A stretch of DNA of 64,000 nucleotides from CAVUWL01 sp963787415 (GTDB lineage: Bacteria; Actinomycetota; Thermoleophilia; Solirubrobacterales; 70-9), in assembly GCA_963787415.1 (NCBI GenBank), contig CAWBCO010000001.1, forward strand, positions 124,001 through 188,000, in the 5' to 3' direction. Position 1 is the stretch's first letter, and every line of letters begins with the position of its first letter. This document shows positions 34,142-43,522 of the stretch, in pieces. Made by a program: the position numbers and the translations under genes. A model generated the notes under the pieces. That model saw nothing but the letters and a program-made list of their open reading frames with translations. It was not told where the DNA came from and ran no database searches.

Positions 34142-34215
34142 GCGCCCGTAGCTCAGTTGGATAGAGCGTCGGTCTACGAAACCGAAGGTCACAGGTTCGA
34201 ATCCTGTCGGGCGCG
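34142..34215 (+). tRNA. tRNA-Arg (anticodon ACG)
   Basis: 74 nt. Acceptor GCGCCCG (34142-34148) pairs with CGGGCGC (34208-34214), with G as discriminator. D-arm is GCTC..GAGC, anticodon arm TCGGT-CTACGAA-ACCGA gives ACG, and T-arm is ACAGG-TTCGAAT-CCTGT. CCA is not encoded. A weak GC hairpin followed by five Ts at about 34224-34245 may be its terminator. Confidence 0.95.
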
Positions 34216-34870
34216 CTTCCGTTCCGCTTCGTTCGTGCGGCTTTTTGGCGATGACAAAGCGAGCCCGCCCCCTTGTCCCGAGAGTCGCGCTGCCTTCCGC
34301 CTCCTTCTCGGGACCGCCAAGAGGGTGACTTCTCTGCAGCGGAGCTCGGGGCAACGCCGCAGAAAAATGGGCGTCGACTGGTGCCTCGCCTGCTCTTACC
34401 GAGGAGGCACAGATTCCAGCGCCGCGACGATCGTTTCATCATCACGACCATCGGAGGGGCCGGCCCACTTTCCTCCCGTGGAGCCCACGCTGCTGACAAT
34501 CGCACAAACGCGTGTGGATACAAGGTTCAAGCGCCAGGCGGCAAAGGCAGCGGCGGCGAGACCCCAAGCGGCGAGCGCGAGTAGGTCACTGACTGAGATG
34601 GCGCTGGTGGTGGTCAGCCCCAACGACGAGCAATTCTCACATCGACCACCCGCTCACAAAGGCCGGCCTGCGTGACCGCGCGCGAACGCTACTACTCTTA
34701 TCGTACGGAGATCGCAACATCGCCAGGTTGATGCTGCCACCCTGCGGTCCGCTGCGTCCGCAAGAGCACGGGCCGAGAGCGGGTCTGCGAGCGCAGTTGC
34801 CAGTGTTCGATTGGATGCATCCGCCCAATCGCACCGCCCTGCCCCGATGCCTGGCGCCCGGCGCTTGAGG
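34216..34870. other. 655-bp region without a supported gene
   Basis: The only frame with protein-like character is a 75-codon minus-strand frame (34396-34623) containing one hydrophobic stretch, 'LLALAAWGLAAAAFAAWRL'. This resembles the last helix of an ABC permease and could be gene debris. The rest shows nothing. Confidence 0.35.
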
Positions 34871-35542
34871 TTAGGAGGCGATCGGCAAGGTGATAACGAA
34901 AATCAGACCCCCCAGCAGCATGGTGGTTGCAAATCCGAGCACGATGATTCGCAGCCGCCGCCACTCCACCCGAAGCGATATGCCAGCAAAGAACAAAACA
35001 GCCGCGAAGAACACCGTGGAGAGGATGTAATCGTCATCATTGTCCTTGCCTTGGGTGCCCTGTTGATACAGGCCGTCCGCTTTGTTGTCGAGCGTTTCGG
35101 AGCGAGCGAGTGCTCGCAGATGGTATTGGGGCATGTAGAGAGGTCCGGCGATCGCGTGGGGGTTTGTGAACGGTCGCTGGGCGATCCAGGCGTTGAAGGC
35201 CGGCACGAACTCGGGGCGGAAGCGGCGACGGTAAATGTTTGCAAGCTGCCTATTGCCAGCTTGGTGTGCATCTAACCATCCGTTGAAATACAAAAGGTCA
35301 TCGATCCGTACCTGACCGGCGTGTGTAGATGCCTGTTGGGATTTGATTCGGGTTGCCGAGGCCTGCGAATAGCGTTGCGATTGTTCCCCTGACCAAAGTG
35401 CGGCCTGATATCCGCTCCATGCGGTGGCGAGCACGGTCAACGACAACAAGATCACGGCGCTTAGCTCGAGAACGCGCTCGCCGTGTTTTGAGATCGGAGT
35501 CTCGGTTAGCTCCTCAGGTACGTGGACGTGGCCGTGCTCCAT
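34871..35542 (-). CDS. Three-helix membrane protein of unknown function
   Basis: 223 residues. The layout is a short His/Glu-rich start ('MEHGHVHVPEELTETPISKH'), one membrane helix at about 28-46 ('AVILLSLTVLATAWSGYQAA'), a polar helical domain of about 120 residues ('SGEQSQRYSQASATRIKSQQ'), then two helices at about 172-190 and 200-218. This resembles the uncharacterised DUF4337-type membrane proteins, though I am not certain of the family. The promoter should lie within 35543-35700. No operon partner. Confidence 0.75.
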   Translation of the reverse strand: MEHGHVHVPEELTETPISKHGERVLELSAVILLSLTVLATAWSGYQAALWSGEQSQRYSQASATRIKSQQASTHAGQVRIDDLLYFNGWLDAHQAGNRQLANIYRRRFRPEFVPAFNAWIAQRPFTNPHAIAGPLYMPQYHLRALARSETLDNKADGLYQQGTQGKDNDDDYILSTVFFAAVLFFAGISLRVEWRRLRIIVLGFATTMLLGGLIFVITLPIAS

Positions 35543-36012
35543 CTCGGGTGAGAGTATCCGGGGGGCAGCGGGGACATGGGAGCCACCTGCAAGCCAGATG
35601 CGAGCAACCGCAGCAGAATTGGACGGTTGACGCGATTCTGCTGCCCTTTCCCCCCCGGCACACGGCGTCGAGATCTCGCTGAGTTGGCTGAAGGAAATCT
35701 CTGCAACGGATGATCTGCGCTCAGAGCGGGTCTAGATGACCGATCGGGTGAGCCGAGCGCTGGGTCGACAGCGAGCGCCTGGCGCGGAGGTGGAAGAAAG
35801 AATGGGCCTGGCGCTCGGCGGGATCCTCTTGCGGCTGAGTCGGGCTTCGGGACAATGATTTGAGCTGCGCCCATGTTGTGGCCCCCCACCAAAGGCGCTG
35901 GCGGCGGCGGATCGCTCGACTTGGCGCCTCAAGGGCGTGCTCGGGAGCGATTGCGTTGGACCCAGCGCGTATCGGCCGGCGTCTTCACGCGCCCGCCCGC
36001 CCTGTACATGCG
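35543..36012. other. 470-bp intergenic region
   Basis: Separates divergent genes. Open frames here are Arg/Pro-rich on both strands. No motif is recognised beyond possible promoters. Confidence 0.4.
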
Positions 36013-36486
36013 ATGCTGCGGGGCTCGATGACCGGCGTCCAGGCAATTCCACGCGAAATCCGTGAGCTGCCGGAGGGCATGACCCATCTTGCTCACCATG
36101 CGATGCGCCCCTTGCGAACCGCGTTTGAGAGCGAACAGGAGTTTGTTGAGCATGTCGATGGCGTGTTGCGCCCCGCCGGTTACACCCTGGTCGGAGCCTT
36201 CCTAGCCAACGATGCGCCCGCTGTCGCGATCGCAGGCTTTCGAATCACCGACAGCCTCGCCTGGGGTCACTACCTCTACGTCGATGATCTCTCCACCGCA
36301 CCCGAGGCGCGGCGCCATGGCCACGCAGGGGCGCTCTTGGACTGGTTAGTGGAGGAGGGAAAAAGGCGCGGATGCTCACAGCTGCACCTAGAGTCAGGGA
36401 CCAGCTCTGAGCGATTCGATGCGCACCGTCTTTACCATCGCAAGGGGCTTTCGATCTACGCCCATCACTTCGCCCGTGGGCTATAG
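36013..36486 (+). CDS. GNAT-family N-acetyltransferase
   Basis: About 157 residues. The acetyl-CoA binding segment is 'LYVDDLSTAPEARRHGHAGALL' (residues about 92-113, written in part), with RRHGHA as the Q/RxxGxG/A motif. The final motif is 'DAHRLYHRKGLSIYAHHF'. The substrate is unknown. ATG 36013 and ATG 36028 are both reasonable starts; the open frame further back to 35860 is Arg-rich and not GNAT-like. Confidence 0.85.
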   Translation: MLRGSMTGVQAIPREIRELPEGMTHLAHHAMRPLRTAFESEQEFVEHVDGVLRPAGYTLVGAFLANDAPAVAIAGFRITDSLAWGHYLYVDDLSTAPEARRHGHAGALLDWLVEEGKRRGCSQLHLESGTSSERFDAHRLYHRKGLSIYAHHFARGL

Positions 36487-36652
36487 CCATCCAGGCGTGG
36501 AATCTTCGCGTGCTGAGACAAGGCTGAGTGGAGGAGCCAACTGCCGCAGGTCGCTGGTTCTTGCGAGAACGTGGGATTTTCACATGGCGGCAGCGGCTGG
36601 GTGATCGCCCGTCAGCCGCTGCCGATCGATCTGCCAGCTTTCTGCCTGTCTA

Positions 36653-38260
36653 TTACTCGCTTGACTTCGCGCCATCTTGAGCAGAGTGCCCGGCGCTGTC
36701 GAGTCCGTGCGGGTGGAGGTGATCCTCGGCCAGTCGCTTGAGCCCAACGCGGTCGATCTTGCCCGTCGGGTTGAGCGGCATCTCCTCGAGTACAACAATC
36801 TCCTCCGGCTCCTTGTAGCCGATCCGCTTGCGGCAGAAGACGATCAGGTCGGCGCTTTTGGGTCGAGGCACCCCGGGGCGCAGGGTCACGTAGGCGCGCA
36901 CGTTCTCGCCGTGAAGGATGTCGTGGACCCCGACGACGCCCGCCAGCGCGACGCTCGGGTGTTCCATCAGCGCCCCCTCAACCTCAAGCGGGCTGATATT
37001 GGAGCCGTCGTGAACGATCACCTGCTTCTTACGGCCGAAGAACCACAGGTAGCCGTCATCGTCGGCGCGTGCGAGGTCGCCGGAGTCGAGCCAACCGTCA
37101 CGCAGTACCGCGTCGGTCGCGGCGGGCGCCTCCCAATAGCCGGTCATCTGGCTGCGCGACCTAATCCAAATTCGCCCGACCTTGCCGGAATCAAGCGGGG
37201 CGCCCTCTTCATCTCGGATCGCGATGCTGAAGCCGGCGATTGGCGGTCCGATGGAGCCCTGCTTGATCACGCCCGACGGCGGGTTGAGCGTCGCCACACC
37301 GACCTCTGTCATCCCGTAGCCCTCATCGATCGGGAAGCCGGCGACGGCGGCGAACTCGGCCAGCAACTCAGACGAGACCTTGTCAGATCCCGCGCGGCAA
37401 ATTCTCAGCGACGCAAAATCCTGCGGCAGCAGCTCATGGTCGCGAACCAAGGCGGCGAGCGCGGCGGGAATCATCGCCATCACGGTCGGTTCGTGTTCGC
37501 GCAGAAGCGGCAGCAGCTCGTGGCTGTCATAGCTGCGTGCGACGATCACTCGGGCGCCGACTGAGAGCGCGCTCAGGGTCCAAAGAAAGGAGCCCAGGTG
37601 CGACATCGATGACCCGGGCAAGAAGGCGTCGCTCGGACTCAGCTCAAAGGCCGCGACAGCACTGGCAATCATCCAGCCCAACGTCTCGTGGGAATGGGTG
37701 ACGCCCTTCGCCGGACCGGTACTGCCGGAGGTGAAGAAGATCGCGGCGGGGCTTGAAGGGTCGGGCGCTCCCAGCTCGATCTTTGGGGGGGCGCCGGCAA
37801 GGAGTGAATCAAAGCTGCGGCGCCCCTCGCCTCCCTCCCCACCGTAGGAGATCGTCCCGTGCGTGAGCTCAGCGACGAGCCGGCTAGCAGCCAGGTCCTC
37901 GCTTCGCTCGGCATGGGCGAGCAGTGCCGCGGCCCCGCTCACTTCAAGCGCGTGATCGATCTCGCGGTAGGTGTATCGGTAGTTGAGCGGGGTGGTGACC
38001 AGGGTCGCCTTAAAACAAGCCAGATAGTGGATTGCGAGGTCGATCCGATTGGGCATCAGCGAAGCGATCCGGTCGCCTGGCTCGAGCCCCAGACCGCGGT
38101 ATTGGCCGGCGAGTACCGAGCTCGCCGCCTCGAGCTCGGCCCACGACATCCGCTGATCGGCAGATACAAGCGCAGCTTCCTGCGCGCCGCAGGCCAGGCC
38201 TTCCCCAAGGAGGGTGTGCAGCGGGGAAGCGGGAGCCGCGAGTGGGTGTCCGTCGATCAT
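36653..38260 (-). CDS. AMP-dependent acyl-CoA synthetase / ligase
   Basis: ANL-superfamily adenylating enzyme of 535 residues that would activate a carboxylic acid with ATP and couple it to CoA. Motifs in order: 'AIFFTSGSTGPAKGVTHSHE' (A3), 'DEGYGMTEVGVATL' (A5), 'DGWLDSGDLARADDDGYLWF' (A7-A8 region), and 'PLNPTGKIDRVGLKRL' (A10 with the catalytic Lys). The substrate is not predictable; the length suits medium/long-chain fatty or aryl acids. The frame runs on to 38863, but that part is antisense to the membrane gene at 38471 and is not homologous. ATG 38260 starts eight residues before a natural N-terminus. Confidence 0.9.
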   Translation of the reverse strand: MIDGHPLAAPASPLHTLLGEGLACGAQEAALVSADQRMSWAELEAASSVLAGQYRGLGLEPGDRIASLMPNRIDLAIHYLACFKATLVTTPLNYRYTYREIDHALEVSGAAALLAHAERSEDLAASRLVAELTHGTISYGGEGGEGRRSFDSLLAGAPPKIELGAPDPSSPAAIFFTSGSTGPAKGVTHSHETLGWMIASAVAAFELSPSDAFLPGSSMSHLGSFLWTLSALSVGARVIVARSYDSHELLPLLREHEPTVMAMIPAALAALVRDHELLPQDFASLRICRAGSDKVSSELLAEFAAVAGFPIDEGYGMTEVGVATLNPPSGVIKQGSIGPPIAGFSIAIRDEEGAPLDSGKVGRIWIRSRSQMTGYWEAPAATDAVLRDGWLDSGDLARADDDGYLWFFGRKKQVIVHDGSNISPLEVEGALMEHPSVALAGVVGVHDILHGENVRAYVTLRPGVPRPKSADLIVFCRKRIGYKEPEEIVVLEEMPLNPTGKIDRVGLKRLAEDHLHPHGLDSAGHSAQDGAKSSE

Positions 38261-38470
38261 CGCGATCACAATGCTATGGGCCGCAGAAGACCTCGATCGC
38301 CGCTGCCGAAGCCGACTGGGCGCGAGACGCTTGAGCGGGCCCTTGCTCGCAGGGGATCGGTCCCCGTTCGTTGGCGCGGTGTCGAACAGTCGTTGAAGCC
38401 CGAGATCCCCATTGATCGCACCCATTTTGCTTGCTCTTTTGGCGCTCGCCGCGTAGGGTCGCCGGCGACA

Positions 38471-39088
38471 ATGGAGGCAGCCGTCCAAACGCCAGATCTG
38501 AAAGCCGGGCCAGCGCCCGGCGCCCCCGTCATTCCGGCCTTCGAGATCATCCCCCGCAAGGGCCTGATCGGCGTCGGCGTCGTCTTCGCGGGCCTGATCA
38601 TTGCGATCGCCGCCAACGAACGCTGGCCCCTGGAGTTCTTCCACGTTGCCTTCGGCGCTGCCTGGACGGTGCTTGATCTCTTCCTTGGCTTCGTCCTCGG
38701 TCCGATCCTTGGACGCCTCTCGGTCCCTGCCAGGATCGAGCTGACCACGCGGCTGATGCCTAAGATGGTGTTGATCATGCCCACCGTGGTTACGGCCACG
38801 CTCGCCGGCGGTTGGCAGCTCGGCCATCTTCTCGGCACCGTCGATAGCTCCTACTACATGCACGGCTGGCTGGTCGCCAGCTACATCATCGTCGGATGCA
38901 TGGCCGTGATCGCCCTCGGTCTGCTCGAGCCGGCGAACGTCGCGGTCCTCTTCGAGCTGAAGAAGCCCGAGCCGAACCCGAAGGTGATCGAGCGGCTGAT
39001 GAAACGCTTTATCTTCACTGCCGGAATTCTTGGCGCACTGCAGATCGCGACCCTGGTGATAATGACCAAGATCGCCAGCGGAATATGA
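38471..39088 (+). CDS. Integral membrane protein (DUF2269-like)
   Basis: 205 residues with about five membrane segments: 'LIGVGVVFAGLIIAIAA' at 32-48, then near 55-75, 95-112, 125-150 and 178-200. Polar loops include 'GRLSVPARIELTTRLMPKM' and 'FELKKPEPNPKVIERLMKRF'. It resembles the DUF2269 family of uncharacterised membrane proteins, though this is by general appearance. ATG 38471 is the first Met that yields a soluble start; the longer open frame upstream is antisense to the acyl-CoA synthetase. The stop overlaps the next start (ATGA at 39085). Confidence 0.78.
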   Translation: MEAAVQTPDLKAGPAPGAPVIPAFEIIPRKGLIGVGVVFAGLIIAIAANERWPLEFFHVAFGAAWTVLDLFLGFVLGPILGRLSVPARIELTTRLMPKMVLIMPTVVTATLAGGWQLGHLLGTVDSSYYMHGWLVASYIIVGCMAVIALGLLEPANVAVLFELKKPEPNPKVIERLMKRFIFTAGILGALQIATLVIMTKIASGI

Positions 39089-39492
39089 CCGAGCAAAAGC
39101 TCCCGCCCGTTACCCAGGTCGGCATGGCCTCGCTCGCTCTAATCGTCGCCGGCGGCATCTACCTCGCCGCCCATCTCCCCGAACGGGTGCCCCTCGCTCC
39201 CGCGATCGTTTTGCTCGCTCTCTCGGCTGCGCTCTTGGTCGGCAACCTCTTCGCCCTGAGTCGCGTCGATGGCTTCGCCTGGGATTGCTTCGCGCAGGTT
39301 GGTAAGTGGGCGCTGCTTGCCTACGCGATCACCGCCGGTCTGATCGAGTACGCCTTCGTTCGGAACCAGCTTTCCGGTGGCCCCCTGGTCGTAGTGACCC
39401 TTTCGCTGATCGTCTACGCCCTGCACGTGCCGATGCTGATCGCTTTCACCGTTGCCAGATATGCTGAGCCGGCTGGTCAAACGGATGCATAG
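39085..39492 (+). CDS. Small four-helix membrane protein, unknown
   Basis: 135 residues with four hydrophobic helices (about 15-32, 40-57, 72-90 and 102-124). Translationally coupled to the preceding membrane gene by a 4-bp overlap, so the two probably act together in the membrane. No family is recognised. Short polar ends (MTEQKLPPVTQ and YAEPAGQTDA) face the same side. Confidence 0.75.
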   Translation: MTEQKLPPVTQVGMASLALIVAGGIYLAAHLPERVPLAPAIVLLALSAALLVGNLFALSRVDGFAWDCFAQVGKWALLAYAITAGLIEYAFVRNQLSGGPLVVVTLSLIVYALHVPMLIAFTVARYAEPAGQTDA

Positions 39493-39845
39493 AAGGAAGT
39501 CATCGATTTACCAAGACCAGGTTGAGCGCCAGTGCCAGTCGGCTCGGCTCATTTGACGCTGCTGTCGCCGTGAGGCTCGCGATCAGGGACGCTACGCAGC
39601 GGCGATTGATCCCTCTTGGAATGGCCGACGGCGGAAACGGCGGCGGCCTGGCGGCGACGATGCTGCGCGCCGCTGAATCCGACCCGGGGAGCCGGCGAGC
39701 TGGCGCCTTTGCTTCCGATCTCCCGTCGATGGAGAGTGTCGTGGGCTAGACGGCTGAACTGAACGCGCCCCGCGCGGCTCTCGATAGGGGATGCGAAAGT
39801 AGCTCGGTTCCCGATCGCCAGCACACGGGCTGGAACTGGGTCGCC
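39493..39845. other. 353-bp region between convergent genes
   Basis: A 75-codon plus-strand frame (39522-39749) is open but not recognised. Nothing else is seen; it is expected to hold terminators, but no strong hairpin was found. Confidence 0.35.
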
Positions 39846-41243
39846 CTAGCGGGTGGGGGTCGCGGCCGGAGTGCTTTGGACCGGGTGGCCGAGGTTACGC
39901 CAGGCGCCGACACCCTGCCCGACATGGACTACCTCCGCGAAGCCCTCCCGCTGCAGAATCGAGGCGGCGAGGCCGCTGCGTTTGCCACCACGACAAATCG
40001 TCGCGATCACGCGCTCACGGGGCAGCTCCTGGAGTCGCCCGCCAAGATCTCCGTAGGGGATGTGGAGTGAGCCGGGGATATGCTCGGCTGCATACTCGGC
40101 GCTGTTGCGGACGTCGAGCACGAGCGGGGGGTTCGCCCCCTCGACCCGCAGCGCCAGCTCGGCCGGGTTGATCAGCTCAATCCTGCGCACGGCTCGGTCC
40201 TCTGAGCGCCATGCCGTCATCCCTCCCTCCAGGAAGCCCCGGACCCGTAACCCCACGGCTGCCAGCAGTTCAGCGGCATGGCGCTGATCGCCTTCGGAGG
40301 CCGCCAGAATTATCAACTCGGCGCCGCGAGGAGCGACCCGGGAGACCTTGGTGGCGAAGCCTGTGTCATAGGCCGAAGTGCTGAGGGCACCGGCGATGTG
40401 AGACTCGTCGAACTCCTCGTTGGTGCGGCCGTCGATCACAACCGCGCCGGCGGTGACGGCGGTCTCCACCTCGTGTGGGGTGAGCCGCGCCGGGGTCCCG
40501 AAGTCCTCCACCAATGGTCCGCGGTTGAGGGCAACGATGTGCTCGACACTTGGCGGACGGTCGCCGAGGGTAGCAACCGCCTGCTCGACGAATTCCGCCT
40601 CGTCAGAGATCCTCAATGCCCCGTTATGGCGGCGCTCAAAGCCGATCGTCGAAGAGGTCTTGAGATCGAGTCCGGAGCCACCGCAAAGCGAGCCGCCGAG
40701 GTGAGCGGGCCAGACCTCGACCTGGTCCTCGAGGGAGAGCAAGCGATCGTGAAGGGAGCGGAAGATCTCAGCCGCGCCCTCGCGTGGCTCGATCGCGAGG
40801 TCGGGTCGGGCCACGTCGCCGATGAACAACGAGTCGCCTGCCAATAGCGCCCATGGGCTGTTGCCTCGAGAGGCATCGCGCAGAAGAAAGGACGTGTGCT
40901 CGGGCCGGTGGCCAGGCGTGTGGATGGCCTCGATAGTCACCTCGTCAAGCTCCAAGATCCAGCCGTCGGTGAACGGCTGATGCGGGTACTCGGCATCGGC
41001 CAGCTCGTGGACATGGATGGTGGCGCCGGTCGCGCCGGCCAGTCGACCGTGACCGGAGACGTGGTCAGCGTGGTTATGGGTCTCCAGCACATGTCCGATC
41101 CGGACTCCGTGAAGGCGAGCGAGCTGTAGGTAGACATCGATCTCCCAGCGGGGGTCGATCACCGCGGCGACTCCCGCGTCGCGATCGGCGACCAGATAGG
41201 AGGCGCAGCCGAGATCCTCGTGGATTATCTGGCGAAAGAGCAT
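39846..41243 (-). CDS. Persulfide-dioxygenase-like MBL protein fused to two rhodanese domains
   Basis: 465 residues. The metallo-beta-lactamase domain (1-250) resembles ETHE1/persulfide dioxygenase: metal ligands His56, His58, Asp60, His61 in 'THNHADH', His111 in 'TPGHRPEHTSF', and 'LLAGDSLFIGDVARPD'. The first rhodanese domain (about 255-350) lacks the catalytic Cys ('ILAASEGDQRH' at 312-322). The second (about 355-460) keeps it as Cys417 in 'TICRGGKRSG'. The expected role is oxidation or transfer of sulfane sulfur in sulfide or thiol detoxification. A palindrome lies upstream. Confidence 0.9.
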   Translation of the reverse strand: MLFRQIIHEDLGCASYLVADRDAGVAAVIDPRWEIDVYLQLARLHGVRIGHVLETHNHADHVSGHGRLAGATGATIHVHELADAEYPHQPFTDGWILELDEVTIEAIHTPGHRPEHTSFLLRDASRGNSPWALLAGDSLFIGDVARPDLAIEPREGAAEIFRSLHDRLLSLEDQVEVWPAHLGGSLCGGSGLDLKTSSTIGFERRHNGALRISDEAEFVEQAVATLGDRPPSVEHIVALNRGPLVEDFGTPARLTPHEVETAVTAGAVVIDGRTNEEFDESHIAGALSTSAYDTGFATKVSRVAPRGAELIILAASEGDQRHAAELLAAVGLRVRGFLEGGMTAWRSEDRAVRRIELINPAELALRVEGANPPLVLDVRNSAEYAAEHIPGSLHIPYGDLGGRLQELPRERVIATICRGGKRSGLAASILQREGFAEVVHVGQGVGAWRNLGHPVQSTPAATPTR

Positions 41244-41304
41244 GATCGCGGTACGGCGATGAACGACTCAGGCTAGCGGGAATCCGGCATCCGTTCGGGG
41301 ATTG

Positions 41305-41319
41305 AAACTACCATAGTTT
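41305..41319. promoter_or_regulatory. Perfect palindrome upstream of the persulfide dioxygenase gene
   Basis: AAACTA-CCA-TAGTTT forms a perfect 6+3+6 palindrome in an unusually AT-rich patch, 62 bases before the gene's start on the minus strand. Sulfur-sensing repressors (ArsR/BigR or CsoR/CstR types) bind such sites near persulfide dioxygenase genes, but no repressor gene is adjacent here. Confidence 0.45.
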
Positions 41320-41503
41320 GAGTATCAACTTCATCAAGATAGCCCTTCGATCAAGAGCGAAACCTAGGATCGTTGTTTGAGGCCCACCTGCCGAAAACGC
41401 CTGCGGACATACCGACCCCCGTCCTGCTCGCGGCCATTCCCCTCCGCGGAGTGCGGTGCTCAGTGGGTCGCCCTCCCCACCCGACCACCGTGCCCCGCGG
41501 CGC

Positions 41504-42766
41504 TCACCCGATCGCGGCGGGATTGAGCAGGTGGCGTGTATTGACCACCATCGAGCGCGGAATCGTGGTCGCGAGGGTGCGCACCGGTCCGACCTGACGG
41601 GTCGCGAACTTATCGAAGCGGGTCGCGATTTTGGAGTCGCGCGCGGCGGCGGCGAACAACGCGCGTTCGGGGCGGCTGAGCCGACGGCCGGTGGCGTAGC
41701 TGTGGATCATGAAGGCGTGACCGCCTAGGCGGCGGTTGTGAAGCCTTCGATAGCGTGCCAAACCATGCTCCAGTGACTCTTCGCCGCGAAGTGCCGGTGT
41801 GACGCAGTCGGCAAGCCACTCCCCCGATTGCAGGGCCCAACCGCAGCCGACTCCAAACAGCGGGTCGGCGGCGATCGCTGCGTCGCCGATCAGGGCCAAG
41901 CCCGGAGCGGTCGAGACGCGCACCCGGTTGGGCATCTCGATCTTGCCGAGAACCGATTCGACCAGATGCGCGGAGCGGATCGGGGGCGCTTCGGGGAAGC
42001 CTTCAACGTAGGAGATCAGCGCCGCGGTCGGGTCGCGCTTGAACTCAGGCAGCAGCTCCATTGTCGGCATCGCCGCATAGAAAACTAGGCCGCCGTCGGT
42101 CGGAAAGGCGGCACCCCAATTCGGATCCATCATCCAGATCATCGCGTCGGGGGCGTACTTGGGCTGCGCTCCTTCGAAATAGCCGCCATAGGCAAAGCGC
42201 CCGTGAGGAAGGGTCTTTTCGCTGACGCCGGCGAGTTCGGCAACCTTGGAGTCGCGGCCATCGGCGCCGATGACCAATCTCGCTCGCAGCTTTGATTCCA
42301 CGCCGCTTCGCGCACGAACGCTGACTCCGCTGACGGTCTCGCCGTCACGCAGCAGGGTCTGCGCGGCCTGACCGAGCAGCAGCTCGACGCCCGGACTTGC
42401 GGCCGCTGCCTCGCGAACCATTGGATCCAGAACCTCGCGCCGAAGGTTGACTGCTAGGCCGGCACGATCGGGCGGTGCTTCGATCCAGCCCCATCTGGTC
42501 CAGGCGTGCATCCGTGACCGCACACCCCCAGCTTCCATGATCGGCTCCAGCAGGTCGAGCCGCTCGATTGTCGGCACCCCGGAGGCCTGGATGAAGTGGC
42601 TGCAAATACGCTTGAAGGCACGCGGGTCCGGCTGTTTCTCGACCAGGGCGACTCTGGCTCCAGCGCGCCCGAGCAGGATTGCCGACGCACAGCCGGCTAG
42701 GCTCGCGCCGACAACCACCGCGTCATAGTCGTGAGACCCGCTGCTGACCTTTGCACTCTCGCTCAT
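41504..42766 (-). CDS. FAD-dependent oxidoreductase of the geranylgeranyl-reductase-like family
   Basis: 420 residues. N-terminal FAD motif 'VVVGASLAGCASAILLGRAG' (residues about 17-36), 'KRICSHFIQASG' after it, the middle 'VIGADGRDSKVAELAG' (DG motif), and the second FAD motif 'ALIGDAAIAADPLFGVGCGW'. The family includes geranylgeranyl reductases, halogenases and PHBH-like enzymes that reduce or oxidise lipid or aromatic substrates. It is divergent from a PadR repressor across 65 bp, so it is probably its target. That context, together with PadR's known ligands, hints at a phenolic or drug-like substrate. Confidence 0.86.
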   Translation of the reverse strand: MSESAKVSSGSHDYDAVVVGASLAGCASAILLGRAGARVALVEKQPDPRAFKRICSHFIQASGVPTIERLDLLEPIMEAGGVRSRMHAWTRWGWIEAPPDRAGLAVNLRREVLDPMVREAAAASPGVELLLGQAAQTLLRDGETVSGVSVRARSGVESKLRARLVIGADGRDSKVAELAGVSEKTLPHGRFAYGGYFEGAQPKYAPDAMIWMMDPNWGAAFPTDGGLVFYAAMPTMELLPEFKRDPTAALISYVEGFPEAPPIRSAHLVESVLGKIEMPNRVRVSTAPGLALIGDAAIAADPLFGVGCGWALQSGEWLADCVTPALRGEESLEHGLARYRRLHNRRLGGHAFMIHSYATGRRLSRPERALFAAAARDSKIATRFDKFATRQVGPVRTLATTIPRSMVVNTRHLLNPAAIG

Positions 42767-42831
42767 CTCGGCCCTCCTGTTCGCCTGGTTCGGGGCACTG
42801 ATGCTTCGTCCCGTACTATACGACTCGAATT

Positions 42832-43365
42832 ATGAAACGCAAGTCGATCCGCCTGACCACAACCTCCTACGCGCTGCTGGCTCTGCTTGACCAGCTCGGG
42901 GAGGCAAGCTCATATGACATCAAGCTGGCGCTCGACAAATCAATTGAGAATTTCTGGCCAGTTCCCCATACGACCGCCTATGAGGAGCCGGCGCGCCTTG
43001 CCGAGGGGGGCTTCTTGTCGGTGAAGCAAGAGCTCGGCGGTCGCCGCCGCAAGAGCTACACCCTGACCGAGAAGGGAAGGGAGGCGCTGGCCAGTTGGGC
43101 TGCGGAACCGAGCGCCGCACCGCCCCAGTTGCGCGATGAAGTAATGCTCAAGGTGTTCGCTGGCGCCGATCCGGGAATGCTGGTCGAGGTGCGCACCGAC
43201 TGGCATCGCGCCAAGCTCGAGGAGCTGCGGGTCTATCTCCAAGAAGTGCAGCGGGCGGAGGGCTGGGAGGGTTCGGAGCGCACGCTGATCGCCGGCATTG
43301 CATACCACGAGAAGATGGTCGAGCTGCTCGACAACCTGGGGGGCCAAGGTGCGGCATATGGCTGA
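42832..43365 (+). CDS. PadR-family transcriptional regulator
   Basis: 177 residues. The N-terminal winged helix is 'YALLALLDQLGEASSYDIKL' with the wing 'GGRRRKSYTLTEKGREAL', and the C-terminal helical dimerisation domain is about 100-170. It probably represses the divergent flavoprotein and itself through sites in the 65-bp intergenic DNA, which contains an AT-rich GTACTATAC stretch that could serve both promoters. Confidence 0.92.
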   Translation: MKRKSIRLTTTSYALLALLDQLGEASSYDIKLALDKSIENFWPVPHTTAYEEPARLAEGGFLSVKQELGGRRRKSYTLTEKGREALASWAAEPSAAPPQLRDEVMLKVFAGADPGMLVEVRTDWHRAKLEELRVYLQEVQRAEGWEGSERTLIAGIAYHEKMVELLDNLGGQGAAYG

Positions 43366-43522
43366 AGCCGGCGCTCGAACAGCGCTGCGAGATTGCGCCG
43401 CTGCCCCGTGCGGTCCCTGCCGACTGGCGTGATTGGGGCGGAATGCAAGAACCCTTGAACACGGTTGCCCTGCGGTCAGCAAAGGGCAATCGGGCAGAGC
43501 CGGGGAAGCACTTGGGATTTTC

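Noticed and set aside
37859..38470. 204-residue extension of the DUF2269-like membrane protein
   Set aside because: Antisense to the synthetase; membrane character begins only after ATG 38471.
38261..38863. 200-residue N-terminal extension of the acyl-CoA synthetase
   Set aside because: Antisense to the membrane-protein gene and rich in Asp/Arg/Gly; the synthetase fold begins after ATG 38260.
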